Assembly (NCBI GenBank): GCA_017395215.1
Contig: JAFPVW010000077.1
Span: 1 to 34,288 of the forward strand
DNA: 34,288 bases
Direction: 5' to 3'
Origin: Prevotella sp.
GTDB lineage: Bacteria; Bacteroidota; Bacteroidia; Bacteroidales; Bacteroidaceae
A program made the position numbers and the translations under genes. Under the pieces are notes generated by a model. The model had not been told where the DNA came from. It did not search any database and saw only the letters and a program-made list of their open reading frames with translations. Positions within the stretch are counted from its first letter, which is position 1; each line of letters opens with the position of its first letter. Positions 24,110 through 32,586 of this stretch are shown one piece after another.

Positions 24110-24757
24110 ATGATTTACGAATTGCTCATAGGACTTGTCGTTTACGCGTTGCTGTTCGCAGTGACGGTGCAGAGCAGCCGCCGCAAGGTGACAGCTATGC
24201 AGGAGCGCCTCGACAAGGTACGCGCGCTGCAGGCACAGCAGCTGGCACAGAGCGCACAGAGCATCGCCCAGAACGAGGCGAAGATCATGGAGCTGGAGTC
24301 GCTGCTGAAGAAGCTGGGCGACGAAAACTCGCTGCTGCGGCTGGAGCTGGAGGAGAAGAAGGCCACGCTTACATATAATAATAAGGTGGCGATGATTGAG
24401 CAGGAGAAACGACAGCAGGCCGAGACGGCCATCTTCGCGTCGGACATCTACCAGCGACTGCAGGACTGCCTGAACAGCGGCCGCAGTCTGACGAACAACG
24501 ACTGGATGAAGCTGACTACACTGGTTGACAGCATCTACACGGGCTTCACCGAGAAGCTGTACGGTCTCTACCGCATGACGGAACAGGAGTACCACGTGAG
24601 CCTGCTCATCAAGATCAGGATTCAGCCGAAGGACATTGCTCTGCTGACGGCCCACTCGAAGGAGAGCGTAGCCACGACGCGCAGCCGACTCTACCAGAAG
24701 GTGTTCAACAAGAAGGGCTCTTCGAAGGACTGGGACGACTTTGTATTATCACTTTAA
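24110..24757 (+). CDS. Membrane-anchored coiled-coil protein with LuxR-like HTH
   Basis: This 215-residue protein has one N-terminal membrane helix (YELLIGLVVYALLFAVTV, about 3-20). A long coiled coil (about 25-105) follows, rich in Gln, Glu, Leu and Lys. The C-terminal domain has an HTH pattern (LYRMTEQEYHVSLLIKIRIQ then PKDIALLTAHSKESVATTRS). The C-terminal part resembles the LuxR-like domain found at the end of many Bacteroidetes TPR regulators, so a DNA-binding role at the membrane is plausible but not proven. I chose the ATG at 24110 because the 24059 ATG lies upstream of the promoter. It leads a four-gene set; NfeD starts 12 nt later. Confidence 0.75.
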   Translation: MIYELLIGLVVYALLFAVTVQSSRRKVTAMQERLDKVRALQAQQLAQSAQSIAQNEAKIMELESLLKKLGDENSLLRLELEEKKATLTYNNKVAMIEQEKRQQAETAIFASDIYQRLQDCLNSGRSLTNNDWMKLTTLVDSIYTGFTEKLYGLYRMTEQEYHVSLLIKIRIQPKDIALLTAHSKESVATTRSRLYQKVFNKKGSSKDWDDFVLSL

Positions 24758-24769
24758 AGCATAAAGGTT

Positions 24770-25225
24770 ATGATTGACTATTTTACACAACATCTGTGGC
24801 AGCTGTGGGCGGTGGTAGCCGTCGTCTGCCTGATTCTGGAACTGACAGCGGGTGACTTCTTCATCATTTGCTTCTCAATCGGCGCGGTCTTTGCAGCCGT
24901 CACTGCGCTGATAGGCGGCAACGTCTACTGGCAGCTGGCCATGTTTGCCCTGTTCACGCTGGTCTGCCTCTTCTGGGTTCGCCCGTTTGCAAAACGCTAC
25001 CTCCACCGCGGCGAGGACACCCGCGTGAGCAATGCCGACGCGCTGATGGGCCGTCAGGGCAGGGTAGTGGAGACGGTGGCCCACGACGGCTTCGGCCGCG
25101 TACAGATTGACGGTGACGTATGGAAGGCTGTCACCAACGAGCCGCAGGACATTCCCGAGGGCGCTAACGTGCGCGTGGTAGGCCGCGAGAGTACCATTAT
25201 TACCGTAGAGACAATTAACCAATAA
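24770..25225 (+). CDS. NfeD-like membrane protein (short form)
   Basis: This 151-residue protein has three or so hydrophobic helices (about 8-70) and a C-terminal OB-fold-like beta domain (ALMGRQGRVVETVAHDGFGR then VQIDGDVWKAV). That matches the short NfeD class without the serine protease part. NfeD proteins are coupled to SPFH/stomatin partners in membrane microdomains, and such a partner gene follows after 28 nt. Confidence 0.9.
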   Translation: MIDYFTQHLWQLWAVVAVVCLILELTAGDFFIICFSIGAVFAAVTALIGGNVYWQLAMFALFTLVCLFWVRPFAKRYLHRGEDTRVSNADALMGRQGRVVETVAHDGFGRVQIDGDVWKAVTNEPQDIPEGANVRVVGRESTIITVETINQ

Positions 25226-25253
25226 ATAACAAACTAACAAAACCACAGACATT

Positions 25254-26198
25254 ATGACTTATGTTCTCATTGCAATCGTAGTTTGTGTCATCCTCTTCGC
25301 CAAGATGGCACTGGTGATCATCCCGCAGTCGGAAACCAAGATTGTGGAGCGGCTCGGACGCTATTATGCCACGCTGCAGCCGGGTATCAACATCATCATT
25401 CCGTTCATCGACCGTGCCAAGTCGATAGTAGTGCTCAACCACGGGCGCTACCAGTACTCGACGACCATCGACCTGAGGGAGCAAGTGTACGACTTCCCGA
25501 AGCAGAACGTGATTACGAAGGACAACGTGCAGACGGAAATCAACGCCCTGCTCTACTTCCAGATTGTCGACCCCTTCAAGGCTACCTACGAGATTAACAA
25601 CCTGCCCAACGCCATCGAGAAGCTGACGCAGACCACGCTGCGTAACATTATCGGTGAGCTGGAGCTCGACGAGACGCTGACCTCGCGCGACACCATCAAC
25701 AAGAAGCTGTCGGCCGTGCTCGACGATGCCACCGACAAGTGGGGCGTCAAGGTGAACCGCGTGGAGCTGCAGGACATTACGCCTCCCGATTCTGTGCTGA
25801 CCGCTATGGAGAAGCAGATGCAGGCTGAGCGCAACAAGCGTGCCCAGATTCTGACGTCGGAAGGTCAGAAGGCAGCCGAAATCCTGGCTTCTGAAGGTGA
25901 GAAGACTGCCATCGTCAACAAGGCCGAGGCTGCCAAGCAGGAGGCCATCCTGCAGGCTGAAGGTGAGGCTCAGGCCCGTATCCGCGTGGCTGAGGCCGAG
26001 GCCAAGGCCATCGAACTGATTACCGAGGCTGTGGGCAAGTCGACGAACCCCGCCAACTATCTGCTGGCCCAGAAGTACATCCAGATGATGCAGGAACTGG
26101 CCGAGGGCGACAAGACGAAGACTGTCTATCTGCCCTACGAGGCAACCAACCTGCTGGGCTCTATCGGCGGTATCAAGGACCTGTTCAAGGCAGACTAA
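25254..26198 (+). CDS. SPFH/band-7 protein (stomatin/QmcA-like)
   Basis: This 314-residue protein has an N-terminal membrane helix (MTYVLIAIVVCVILFAKMAL), an SPFH domain (KIVERLGRYYATLQPGINII then DNVQTEINALLYFQIVDP) and a long Ala/Glu-rich coiled coil (about 200-265). Such proteins form ring scaffolds in membranes, and NfeD is their usual neighbour. The arrangement NfeD-SPFH is canonical. The next gene starts 4 nt after its stop, so they are probably co-transcribed. Confidence 0.95.
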   Translation: MTYVLIAIVVCVILFAKMALVIIPQSETKIVERLGRYYATLQPGINIIIPFIDRAKSIVVLNHGRYQYSTTIDLREQVYDFPKQNVITKDNVQTEINALLYFQIVDPFKATYEINNLPNAIEKLTQTTLRNIIGELELDETLTSRDTINKKLSAVLDDATDKWGVKVNRVELQDITPPDSVLTAMEKQMQAERNKRAQILTSEGQKAAEILASEGEKTAIVNKAEAAKQEAILQAEGEAQARIRVAEAEAKAIELITEAVGKSTNPANYLLAQKYIQMMQELAEGDKTKTVYLPYEATNLLGSIGGIKDLFKAD

Positions 26199-26202
26199 GC
26201 TT

Positions 26203-28884
26203 ATGCGAATGGTTAGGACAATGACTCTGGCAGTGGCCGTCGTAGCGACGGTCGCTGCCTCTGCACAGGAAGAGCCGCGCGCATCGTCAAGCCGCTATCT
26301 GCCCGCTTTCAAGAAGGCCGACGTGAGCATGGCCTTCGACATCGGGGCCGAGGGACGGCGCTTCGAGCCAACGTGGGGCCTCGACCTGGCGTGGATTAAC
26401 GAGCAGAATCTGAAGAAGGGCATCAACCACATGCTGAAGGAGAACGTCGGCATCGGGCGATCGGCCTTCCGTTTCACCAAGCCGCTGGTCAACGACTCGG
26501 TGCTCCCCTCCGACATGATCAGCGTACTGCGCCAGCGAGCCAACCTGTTCAATCAAGTCAGTACGACGCTGCCCATTGTCTTGACCGCCGACCAGGAGGC
26601 CGGCACTAATGAGTACTACGTCAAGAACAAGGTGGCCAACAACGAGCACTGGGCAGCCATGATCAACAGCCATGTTCACTGGATGCAGCAGAACACGAAG
26701 CACCCCGTCGTTGGCGTCTCACCCTTCAACGAAGGCGACTACTGGACGGTTGAGGAGGGTGCATCGGCGGCCAAGCAGTGGCAGGTGGCCAAGCTGCTGA
26801 AGGAGCAGTATCCGCGCTGTGCCGACGTAGCCATGGTGGGCGGCAACACGCTCAACGACGACAAGGCCCTGTCGTGGTATACGCCGGGCAAGCAGTATTA
26901 CGACTGGGGCAACACCCACCAGCTGGCCGGCTCGTTCGACAACTTTGCCCGGTTCTTCCAGCAGGTGGCGAAGGACGGTAAGACGGGCTATGCCGACGAG
27001 ATGCACAACACGGTTGAAGCGATGGTCGGACTGGAGTACGGCATGACCGTCGGCATCTGGTGGGGCTTCGACAGCCGCACGCGCGGCGAGTTCTGCCAGA
27101 TAAGCCGCAACGGCACTCGGCTGGCCTACGGCGAGCACCGCGACAACTGGACTGCAGCCTCCGTCTGGCGCCACGACGACGGTCGGGTGAAGGCCTTCAT
27201 CGGCTCGAGCGAGCGTCAGGCTGTGACCACCAGCTACCAGTTTGTGTCGACGTGCCGCGACGTCTACTACGACGGCTACGGTCCCGTGCGTGAGTTCAGA
27301 ATGGAGATTCCCGGCGGCACAGGCTACCAGACTGGGCAGACCAACGCCGAGCGCGTCATCGACATTACATGGGGCGACGACGTGCCGCCCGCCGTCATCG
27401 ACGGCACTTACAAGATTGTCTGCAAGCAGACGGGCAACGTCGTGGCCTGGACATCGACAGGCTCTGGCGTGATGCAGCAGAAGTTTGCCGAGGGCAACAA
27501 GAAGCAGCAGTGGACCGTGAAGCCCTGCAGCAGCCGCACGGGCGGCGACTACAGCTTCTACGACATTGCCTCGGTGGCCGACGAGCGTGTTCACATCAAC
27601 GTGAAGAACTACTCGACCGCCAGTGGAGGCGAGACGATAGCCTGGGCACAGGACGCCCCGACGAGCAACGAGCAGTGGTATCTGGAGTATGCCGGCAACG
27701 GCTACTACTACCTGCGCTGCCGCGAGAGTGCGCTCTATCTGGCTGCATCAGGCACGACGGCTACGGCAAGGCTCGTCCAGACGACCATGCTGCCCGAGAA
27801 TGCCCGCAGCCGCATGATGTTCCGCTTCCTGCCGCTCGACGCCGACTACGATACCCAGGCTCCGGCAGCGCCCGACGGACTGACCGCCACGCCCCACGCC
27901 GCCTCGGTGACGCTGACGTGGAACGCCTCGGCCGACGCTGACCTGGAGGGCTACATGGTGGTGCGCGCACAGGCTGGTACCGACGACTGGAACACCATTG
28001 CCCGCAAGCTGACCACGACCACCTACACCGACAATACCTGCCGTCCGGGAACAGCCTATATCTATAAGGTGAAAGCCATTGACCGCGCACAGAACCTCTC
28101 CGAGCCCTCGGCTACGGCAGAGGCTGCCCCGACGGCTGAGCGCTCGATGACGGCCCGCTGGCAAATGGAGGGCAACACTCAGGACCAGACGGAGAACATG
28201 ATGGACGCCGCCCTTGCTGCTACGGCCAACTACGTTGACGGCCGCACGGAGGGCACGAAGGCGCTGCGCCTGAACGGTTCGACACAGTATGTGCAGCTGC
28301 CCTACGAGATAGCCGACGCCGACGAGCTGACGGTGGCCATGTGGGTGAAGATGCGCAGCAGCACCACCTGGCAGCGCCTTCTGGACTTCGGCAACGACAC
28401 CGAGCACTACATGTTCCTGACGCCGAAGAACAGCTACACCAACGTCATGCGCTTCGCCATCAGGAACGGCGGCGACGAGCAGACACTCGACTGCAAGACG
28501 GCGCTGGCCTCGTCGCAGTGGAAGCACGTGGTGCTGACCATCGGCGGTGGCCGCACGGCCATCTACGTCGACGGTGATGAGGCTGCCTCGACGACGGCCA
28601 TCAGCATCAGTCCCAGCGACATACGCCCCGTGCTCAACTACCTCGGGCGCAGCCAGTTTGCCGCCGACCCGCTGATGAGTGCCGACATCGACGACGTGCG
28701 CATCTACAACTACGCTCTGACTGCCGACGACGTGAAGACGCTCATGGATGGCGGCGAGCTGACTGCCGTCGAGAGTCCCGATACCGGCCGGCAGCCGGCA
28801 GCCATCTACGGCATCGACGGCGTGAGGCGCCCCGAAGCCCGCCGCGGCCTGAACATTATCGACGGTAAGAAAGTTGTAAGGTAA
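26203..28884 (+). CDS. Secreted multidomain glycoside hydrolase (clan GH-A-like)
   Basis: This 893-residue protein has a signal peptide (about 1-21, ending ASAQ). It continues with an N-terminal TIM-barrel-like domain (about 30-310), a beta-rich part (to about 395), a ricin-type beta-trefoil (about 400-545), a fibronectin III domain (about 552-643) and a LamG-like jellyroll (about 648-845). The barrel has an Asn-Glu pair at about 176-177 (SPFNEGDY) and a second Glu at about 266 (ADEMHNT), the pattern of the acid/base and nucleophile in clan GH-A families such as GH30. The exact family and the sugar are not known. The C terminus (IYGIDGVRRPEARRGLNIID then GKKVVR) is a tail common on secreted Prevotella proteins. 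The start may be 26203 or the ATG at 26209. Confidence 0.82.
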   Translation: MRMVRTMTLAVAVVATVAASAQEEPRASSSRYLPAFKKADVSMAFDIGAEGRRFEPTWGLDLAWINEQNLKKGINHMLKENVGIGRSAFRFTKPLVNDSVLPSDMISVLRQRANLFNQVSTTLPIVLTADQEAGTNEYYVKNKVANNEHWAAMINSHVHWMQQNTKHPVVGVSPFNEGDYWTVEEGASAAKQWQVAKLLKEQYPRCADVAMVGGNTLNDDKALSWYTPGKQYYDWGNTHQLAGSFDNFARFFQQVAKDGKTGYADEMHNTVEAMVGLEYGMTVGIWWGFDSRTRGEFCQISRNGTRLAYGEHRDNWTAASVWRHDDGRVKAFIGSSERQAVTTSYQFVSTCRDVYYDGYGPVREFRMEIPGGTGYQTGQTNAERVIDITWGDDVPPAVIDGTYKIVCKQTGNVVAWTSTGSGVMQQKFAEGNKKQQWTVKPCSSRTGGDYSFYDIASVADERVHINVKNYSTASGGETIAWAQDAPTSNEQWYLEYAGNGYYYLRCRESALYLAASGTTATARLVQTTMLPENARSRMMFRFLPLDADYDTQAPAAPDGLTATPHAASVTLTWNASADADLEGYMVVRAQAGTDDWNTIARKLTTTTYTDNTCRPGTAYIYKVKAIDRAQNLSEPSATAEAAPTAERSMTARWQMEGNTQDQTENMMDAALAATANYVDGRTEGTKALRLNGSTQYVQLPYEIADADELTVAMWVKMRSSTTWQRLLDFGNDTEHYMFLTPKNSYTNVMRFAIRNGGDEQTLDCKTALASSQWKHVVLTIGGGRTAIYVDGDEAASTTAISISPSDIRPVLNYLGRSQFAADPLMSADIDDVRIYNYALTADDVKTLMDGGELTAVESPDTGRQPAAIYGIDGVRRPEARRGLNIIDGKKVVR

Positions 28885-28906
28885 ATGATGTTTTTTCGGT
28901 AATTTG

Positions 28907-28937
28907 TTGCAGAATCCAGCTTTTTTGTGTAATTTTG
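28907..28937 (+). promoter_or_regulatory. Promoter of dapA-tamL
   Basis: A TTG (28907-28909), a 20-nt spacer and TAATTTTG (28930-28937) then C give a good Bacteroidetes promoter. Predicted leader about 25 nt. Confidence 0.7.
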
Positions 28938-28966
28938 CACCCAAATTGACGCAAAGAGATAACATC

Positions 28967-29854
28967 ATGGTACAAAACATATTCAAGGGGCTTGGCATTG
29001 CGCTGATTACCCCGTTCTGTGAAGACGGCTCCGTTGACTACGACTCGCTGAAACGATTGGTTCAGTATCAGTTGGACAACGGTGCCGACTTCTTTTGTAT
29101 TCTGGCCACTACCGGCGAGACGCCCACGCTGACACCCGAAGAGAAGCTCACCATCAAGAACCTCGTGGTCGACATTGTGCAGGCCCGCGTGCCCATCCTC
29201 ATGGGCTGCGGAGGCTACAACACGGCTGCCGTGGTCGAGGAGCTCAGGACGGGCGACTTCAAGGGCATCGACGGCATTCTGAGCGTCTGTCCCTACTACA
29301 ACAAGCCCTCGCAGGAGGGACTCTACCAGCACTTCAAGGCCATTGCCGCCGCAACGGAGCTGCCCGTGGTGCTCTACAACGTGCCGGGCCGCACGGGCGT
29401 CAACATGAAGGCCGAGACCACCGTCCGACTGGCCCGCGACTGCCGCAACATCGTGGCCATCAAGGAGGCCAGCGGCAATCTGGAGCAGGTCGACGAAATC
29501 ATTAAGAACAAGCCCCGCGACTTCGACGTCATCTCGGGCGACGACTCGCTGACGTTCCCGATGGTATCCTGCGGTGCCGTGGGTGTTATCTCGGTCATCG
29601 GCAATGCGCTGCCCAAGGAGTTCTCGAAGATGATACGCCTGCAAATGCGCGGCGAGTACGACCCAGCGCGCAAGATTCACCACCGCTTCACCGACCTCTT
29701 CTCGCTGCTATTCGTCGACGGCAACCCCGCCGGCGTGAAGGCCATGCTCCACGAGATGGGCTTCATCAAGAACGTGCTCCGGCTCCCCCTTGTACCCATG
29801 CGCATCAACAACATGCAGCGTATGTCGGAAATTCTGAAAGAACTGAAGATATAG
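28967..29854 (+). CDS. dapA: 4-hydroxy-tetrahydrodipicolinate synthase
   Basis: DapA condenses pyruvate and aspartate semialdehyde in lysine and diaminopimelate synthesis. The 295-residue barrel has the usual residues: Thr48-Thr49 (ATTGET), Tyr137 (LYNVPGRTG) and the Schiff-base Lys166 (IVAIKEASGN). I chose the ATG at 28967 because it opens the family N terminus (MVQNIFKGLGIALITPF) and follows the promoter; the 28904 start is upstream of the -7 box. The TAG stop shares one base with the GTG of tamL. Confidence 0.96.
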   Translation: MVQNIFKGLGIALITPFCEDGSVDYDSLKRLVQYQLDNGADFFCILATTGETPTLTPEEKLTIKNLVVDIVQARVPILMGCGGYNTAAVVEELRTGDFKGIDGILSVCPYYNKPSQEGLYQHFKAIAAATELPVVLYNVPGRTGVNMKAETTVRLARDCRNIVAIKEASGNLEQVDEIIKNKPRDFDVISGDDSLTFPMVSCGAVGVISVIGNALPKEFSKMIRLQMRGEYDPARKIHHRFTDLFSLLFVDGNPAGVKAMLHEMGFIKNVLRLPLVPMRINNMQRMSEILKELKI

Positions 29855-32082
29855 TGCCTAAAACAACAGCCATCGGTTTGAAGCAAATAGGATACATTCT
29901 CTTTGCGGCTGTACTGCTGGCGTCGTGTGCCGAGACGAAGTACGTGCCTGACGGACGTTATCTGCTCGACAATGTGAAGCTGACCGTCGACGGCAGGCAC
30001 GACGACGTCAACACCGGCAAGATGAAGAGCTACGTCCGTCAGCAGGAGAATGTCCGCTGGTTTTCGTTGTTCAAGCTGCCCTTAGGCGTCTACTCCATGT
30101 CGGGGCGCGACTCCACGCGCTGGATGAACCGTCTGCTGAAGGGCATGGGCGAACCGCCGGTGCTCTTCGACACGCTCCTGGCCAGGCAGACCGTCGGCGA
30201 CCTGCAACAGATGCTCTATAACCAAGGCTATCTGGAGAGCAAGGTCGAGCTGTGGACGAAGACTAGGGGCAAAAAACTCTCAACAACCTACAAGCTCTAT
30301 CCCGGCGAAGCCTATACGGTGGGGAAACTCGAATACCTGATTGCCGACTCTATCATCAAACGTGAACTGGGTCTCGACGACCCAGCCAACTGGGGTCTGA
30401 AGCCGGGCAGTCAGTTCAGCGTCGACGACCTGGACCGCGAGCGCAAGCGCATCACGAAGCTGCTCACCGACCGCGGCTACTACCGTTTCCACAAGGAGTT
30501 TATCAGCTATGAGGCCGACACACTTGGCGACGGTCGCAAGGTCAACCTGCGGCTGATGCTTAATCCCAACCGCACTGAGGAGGGCGAGGAGCTGCTCCAC
30601 ACGCGCTACAAGGTGAGAAGCGTCAGCTTCGAGAGCGGAGCCAAGGACGACAGCGTCATCCACCTGCGCCGCAAGGTGCTCGCCGAGAGCACGTATATCA
30701 AGGAGGGCGGCTACTACTCGGGCAGCGACCTGCAGAACACCTATAACCACTTCGGGCGGCTCGGAGCCGTGAAGTACACCAACATACAGTTCCGCGAGGT
30801 TCCCGACACAGCCCTGCTCGACTGCCGCATACGCCTGCAGACCAACAAGCCCTCGACGCTCAGTTTCCAGCCCGAGGGCACCAACACCGCCGGCGACCTG
30901 GGAGCAGCCGCCACGCTGACCTACCAGAACCGCAACCTCTTTCACGGCTCCGAGAACCTCTCCATCGAGCTGCGCGGCGCCTACGAGGCCATCAAGGGGC
31001 TCGAGGGCTACAGCAATCAGGACTTCATAGAATATAGCGTAGAGACGAAACTGAAGTTCCCACGGTTCATCATGCCCTTCATCAAGGCCGACACCCGCCG
31101 CCGCATCAATGCCACCAGCGAGGTGTCGCTGCTCTACGACCTGCAGGACCGCCCCGAGTTCCACCGCCGCCTCTGGTCGGCAGCCTGGCGCTACCGCTGG
31201 GCCCAGCCCTCAGGGCGCTTCCAGTATCAGCTCGACCTGCTCGACGTCAACTACGTGCTCATGCCCTGGATCAGCGAGACGTTCAAGCGGCTCTACCTCG
31301 ACGACGTATCGTCGCGCAATGCCATCCTGCGCTATAACTACCAGGACCTGTTCATCACCAAGACGGGCTTCGGACTGTCCTACAACGACGGAACGACAGC
31401 CGTGAAGTCCAACATCGAGACGGCGGGCAACCTGTTCAACCTCGCCTCCGAGCTGACCGGAGCCGCGAAGAACTCGCTGGGACAGTACAAGGTGTTCAAC
31501 ATTGCCTACGCACAGTACGTCAAGGGCGACATCGACTTCACCCGCATCCTGAAGTTCGACTACATCAACCAGCTGGTGTTCCACGTCGGACTGGGCATTG
31601 CCTGGCCTTACGGCAACTCAACGCTGCTGCCCTTCGAGAAGCGCTACTTCTCGGGCGGTGCCAACTCGCTGCGCGGCTGGGCCGTGCGCGGCATAGGCCC
31701 GGGCCGCTACAAGGGAACCGACGGGCGCATCGACTTCATCAACCAGACGGGCGACATGAAGCTCGACCTCAACGTAGAGTACCGCACGCACCTCTTCTGG
31801 AAGCTCGACGGTGCACTATTCGTCGACGGCGGCAACATCTGGACACTGCGCGAATATCCCGACCAGCCCGGCGGACAGTTCACCTTCGGCAACTTCCTCG
31901 AGCAGCTGGCAGCCGACTACGGTCTGGGCTTCCGCTTCAACTTCGACTATTTCATTGTGCGTTTCGACTTAGGCATGAAGGCCGTCAATCCCGCCTACGA
32001 CGCCGACGAGCACTATCCGCTCATCCATCCGCGCTTCAGTCGCGACTTTGCCTTTCACTTCGCGGTAGGCCTTCCATTCTGA
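29854..32082 (+). CDS. tamL: TamL-type BamA/TamA-family outer-membrane lipoprotein
   Basis: This 742-residue protein has a lipoprotein signal (GYILFAAVLLASC), POTRA-like domains (for example VGDLQQMLYNQGYLESKVEL, GLKPGSQFSVDDLDRERKRI then TKLLTDRGYYRF) and a C-terminal 16-strand-type barrel (ending FSRDFAFHFAVGLPF). A BamA/TamA barrel with an N-terminal lipid anchor is the hallmark of TamL in Bacteroidetes, where it works with TamB in envelope assembly. tamB is not in this window. The start is GTG at 29854, overlapping the dapA TAG by one base. The last 47 nt overlap the convergent small lipoprotein gene. Confidence 0.9.
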   Translation: MPKTTAIGLKQIGYILFAAVLLASCAETKYVPDGRYLLDNVKLTVDGRHDDVNTGKMKSYVRQQENVRWFSLFKLPLGVYSMSGRDSTRWMNRLLKGMGEPPVLFDTLLARQTVGDLQQMLYNQGYLESKVELWTKTRGKKLSTTYKLYPGEAYTVGKLEYLIADSIIKRELGLDDPANWGLKPGSQFSVDDLDRERKRITKLLTDRGYYRFHKEFISYEADTLGDGRKVNLRLMLNPNRTEEGEELLHTRYKVRSVSFESGAKDDSVIHLRRKVLAESTYIKEGGYYSGSDLQNTYNHFGRLGAVKYTNIQFREVPDTALLDCRIRLQTNKPSTLSFQPEGTNTAGDLGAAATLTYQNRNLFHGSENLSIELRGAYEAIKGLEGYSNQDFIEYSVETKLKFPRFIMPFIKADTRRRINATSEVSLLYDLQDRPEFHRRLWSAAWRYRWAQPSGRFQYQLDLLDVNYVLMPWISETFKRLYLDDVSSRNAILRYNYQDLFITKTGFGLSYNDGTTAVKSNIETAGNLFNLASELTGAAKNSLGQYKVFNIAYAQYVKGDIDFTRILKFDYINQLVFHVGLGIAWPYGNSTLLPFEKRYFSGGANSLRGWAVRGIGPGRYKGTDGRIDFINQTGDMKLDLNVEYRTHLFWKLDGALFVDGGNIWTLREYPDQPGGQFTFGNFLEQLAADYGLGFRFNFDYFIVRFDLGMKAVNPAYDADEHYPLIHPRFSRDFAFHFAVGLPF

Positions 32083-32488
32083 CCAGGAAGTCGCCACCGC
32101 GCTGTACCGTCGTCAGCCGGAACTCGGCCTCATCGGTCATCGTGCCCACACTGCCGAGACTGTCTTTACTGAGGAAATTCCTGACGCTCACCGTGACCAC
32201 CACCGTAGAGTCGCTGGTGCGCTCATACGCCTCGGCCAGCACCGTAGCGTCCTCTTCCTGAGCGTTCAGAAGGTCGACATCCTCTTGAGTGACGTTCGAG
32301 GCCGCAAACCGCAGCCATTTCTCTGACTCAGGAGTAGCCATTCTCCGGGCCTTCTTGAAGTCATAGTTAAAGTAGGCGTCGGCAAAATCAGCCGCAAGAG
32401 CAGTTGCCCGTTCCTCGGGTGACGTCTCAGCCTCCTGGCAGCCCGAAAGAGCCAGACAGAGGAATGCCATCAATAGAAAATGTCTCAT
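32036..32488 (-). CDS. Small lipoprotein with NTF2-like (DUF4878-type) domain
   Basis: This 150-residue protein has a clear lipobox (MRHFLLMAFLCLALSGC, Cys17). The mature part (ADFADAYFNYDFKKARRMAT, then VTVSVRNFLSK, then DFLVRMEGLP) has the pattern of an NTF2-like or DUF4878 domain, a fold of unknown role in many Bacteroidales lipoproteins. It is convergent with tamL and overlaps its last 47 nt. Function not known. Confidence 0.75.
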   Translation of the reverse strand: MRHFLLMAFLCLALSGCQEAETSPEERATALAADFADAYFNYDFKKARRMATPESEKWLRFAASNVTQEDVDLLNAQEEDATVLAEAYERTSDSTVVVTVSVRNFLSKDSLGSVGTMTDEAEFRLTTVQRGGDFLVRMEGLPRSERQSRD

Positions 32489-32509
32489 AAGCTAAATCTT
32501 AATAAAGTA

Positions 32510-32517
32510 CAAAGGTA
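32510..32517 (-). promoter_or_regulatory. -7 box for the small lipoprotein gene
   Basis: On the minus strand TACCTTTG followed by T lies 22 nt before the ATG. No good -33 element is visible. It is back to back with the MBL promoter. Confidence 0.5.
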
Positions 32518-32560
32518 AGAAATAAATATGAATAAGTAGAACGAATTATGAATTATTTTG

Positions 32561-32568
32561 TACTTTTG
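32561..32568 (+). promoter_or_regulatory. -7 box for the MBL-fold gene
   Basis: TACTTTTG followed by C lies 19 nt before the ATG at 32587. The -33 element is weak. Confidence 0.55.
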
Positions 32569-32586
32569 CAAAAAATAACCACTAAA

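Noticed and set aside
28341-28577. Additional + strand frame inside the hydrolase gene
   Set aside because: It is an out-of-frame shadow of the LamG-like domain, which is continuous in the main frame.
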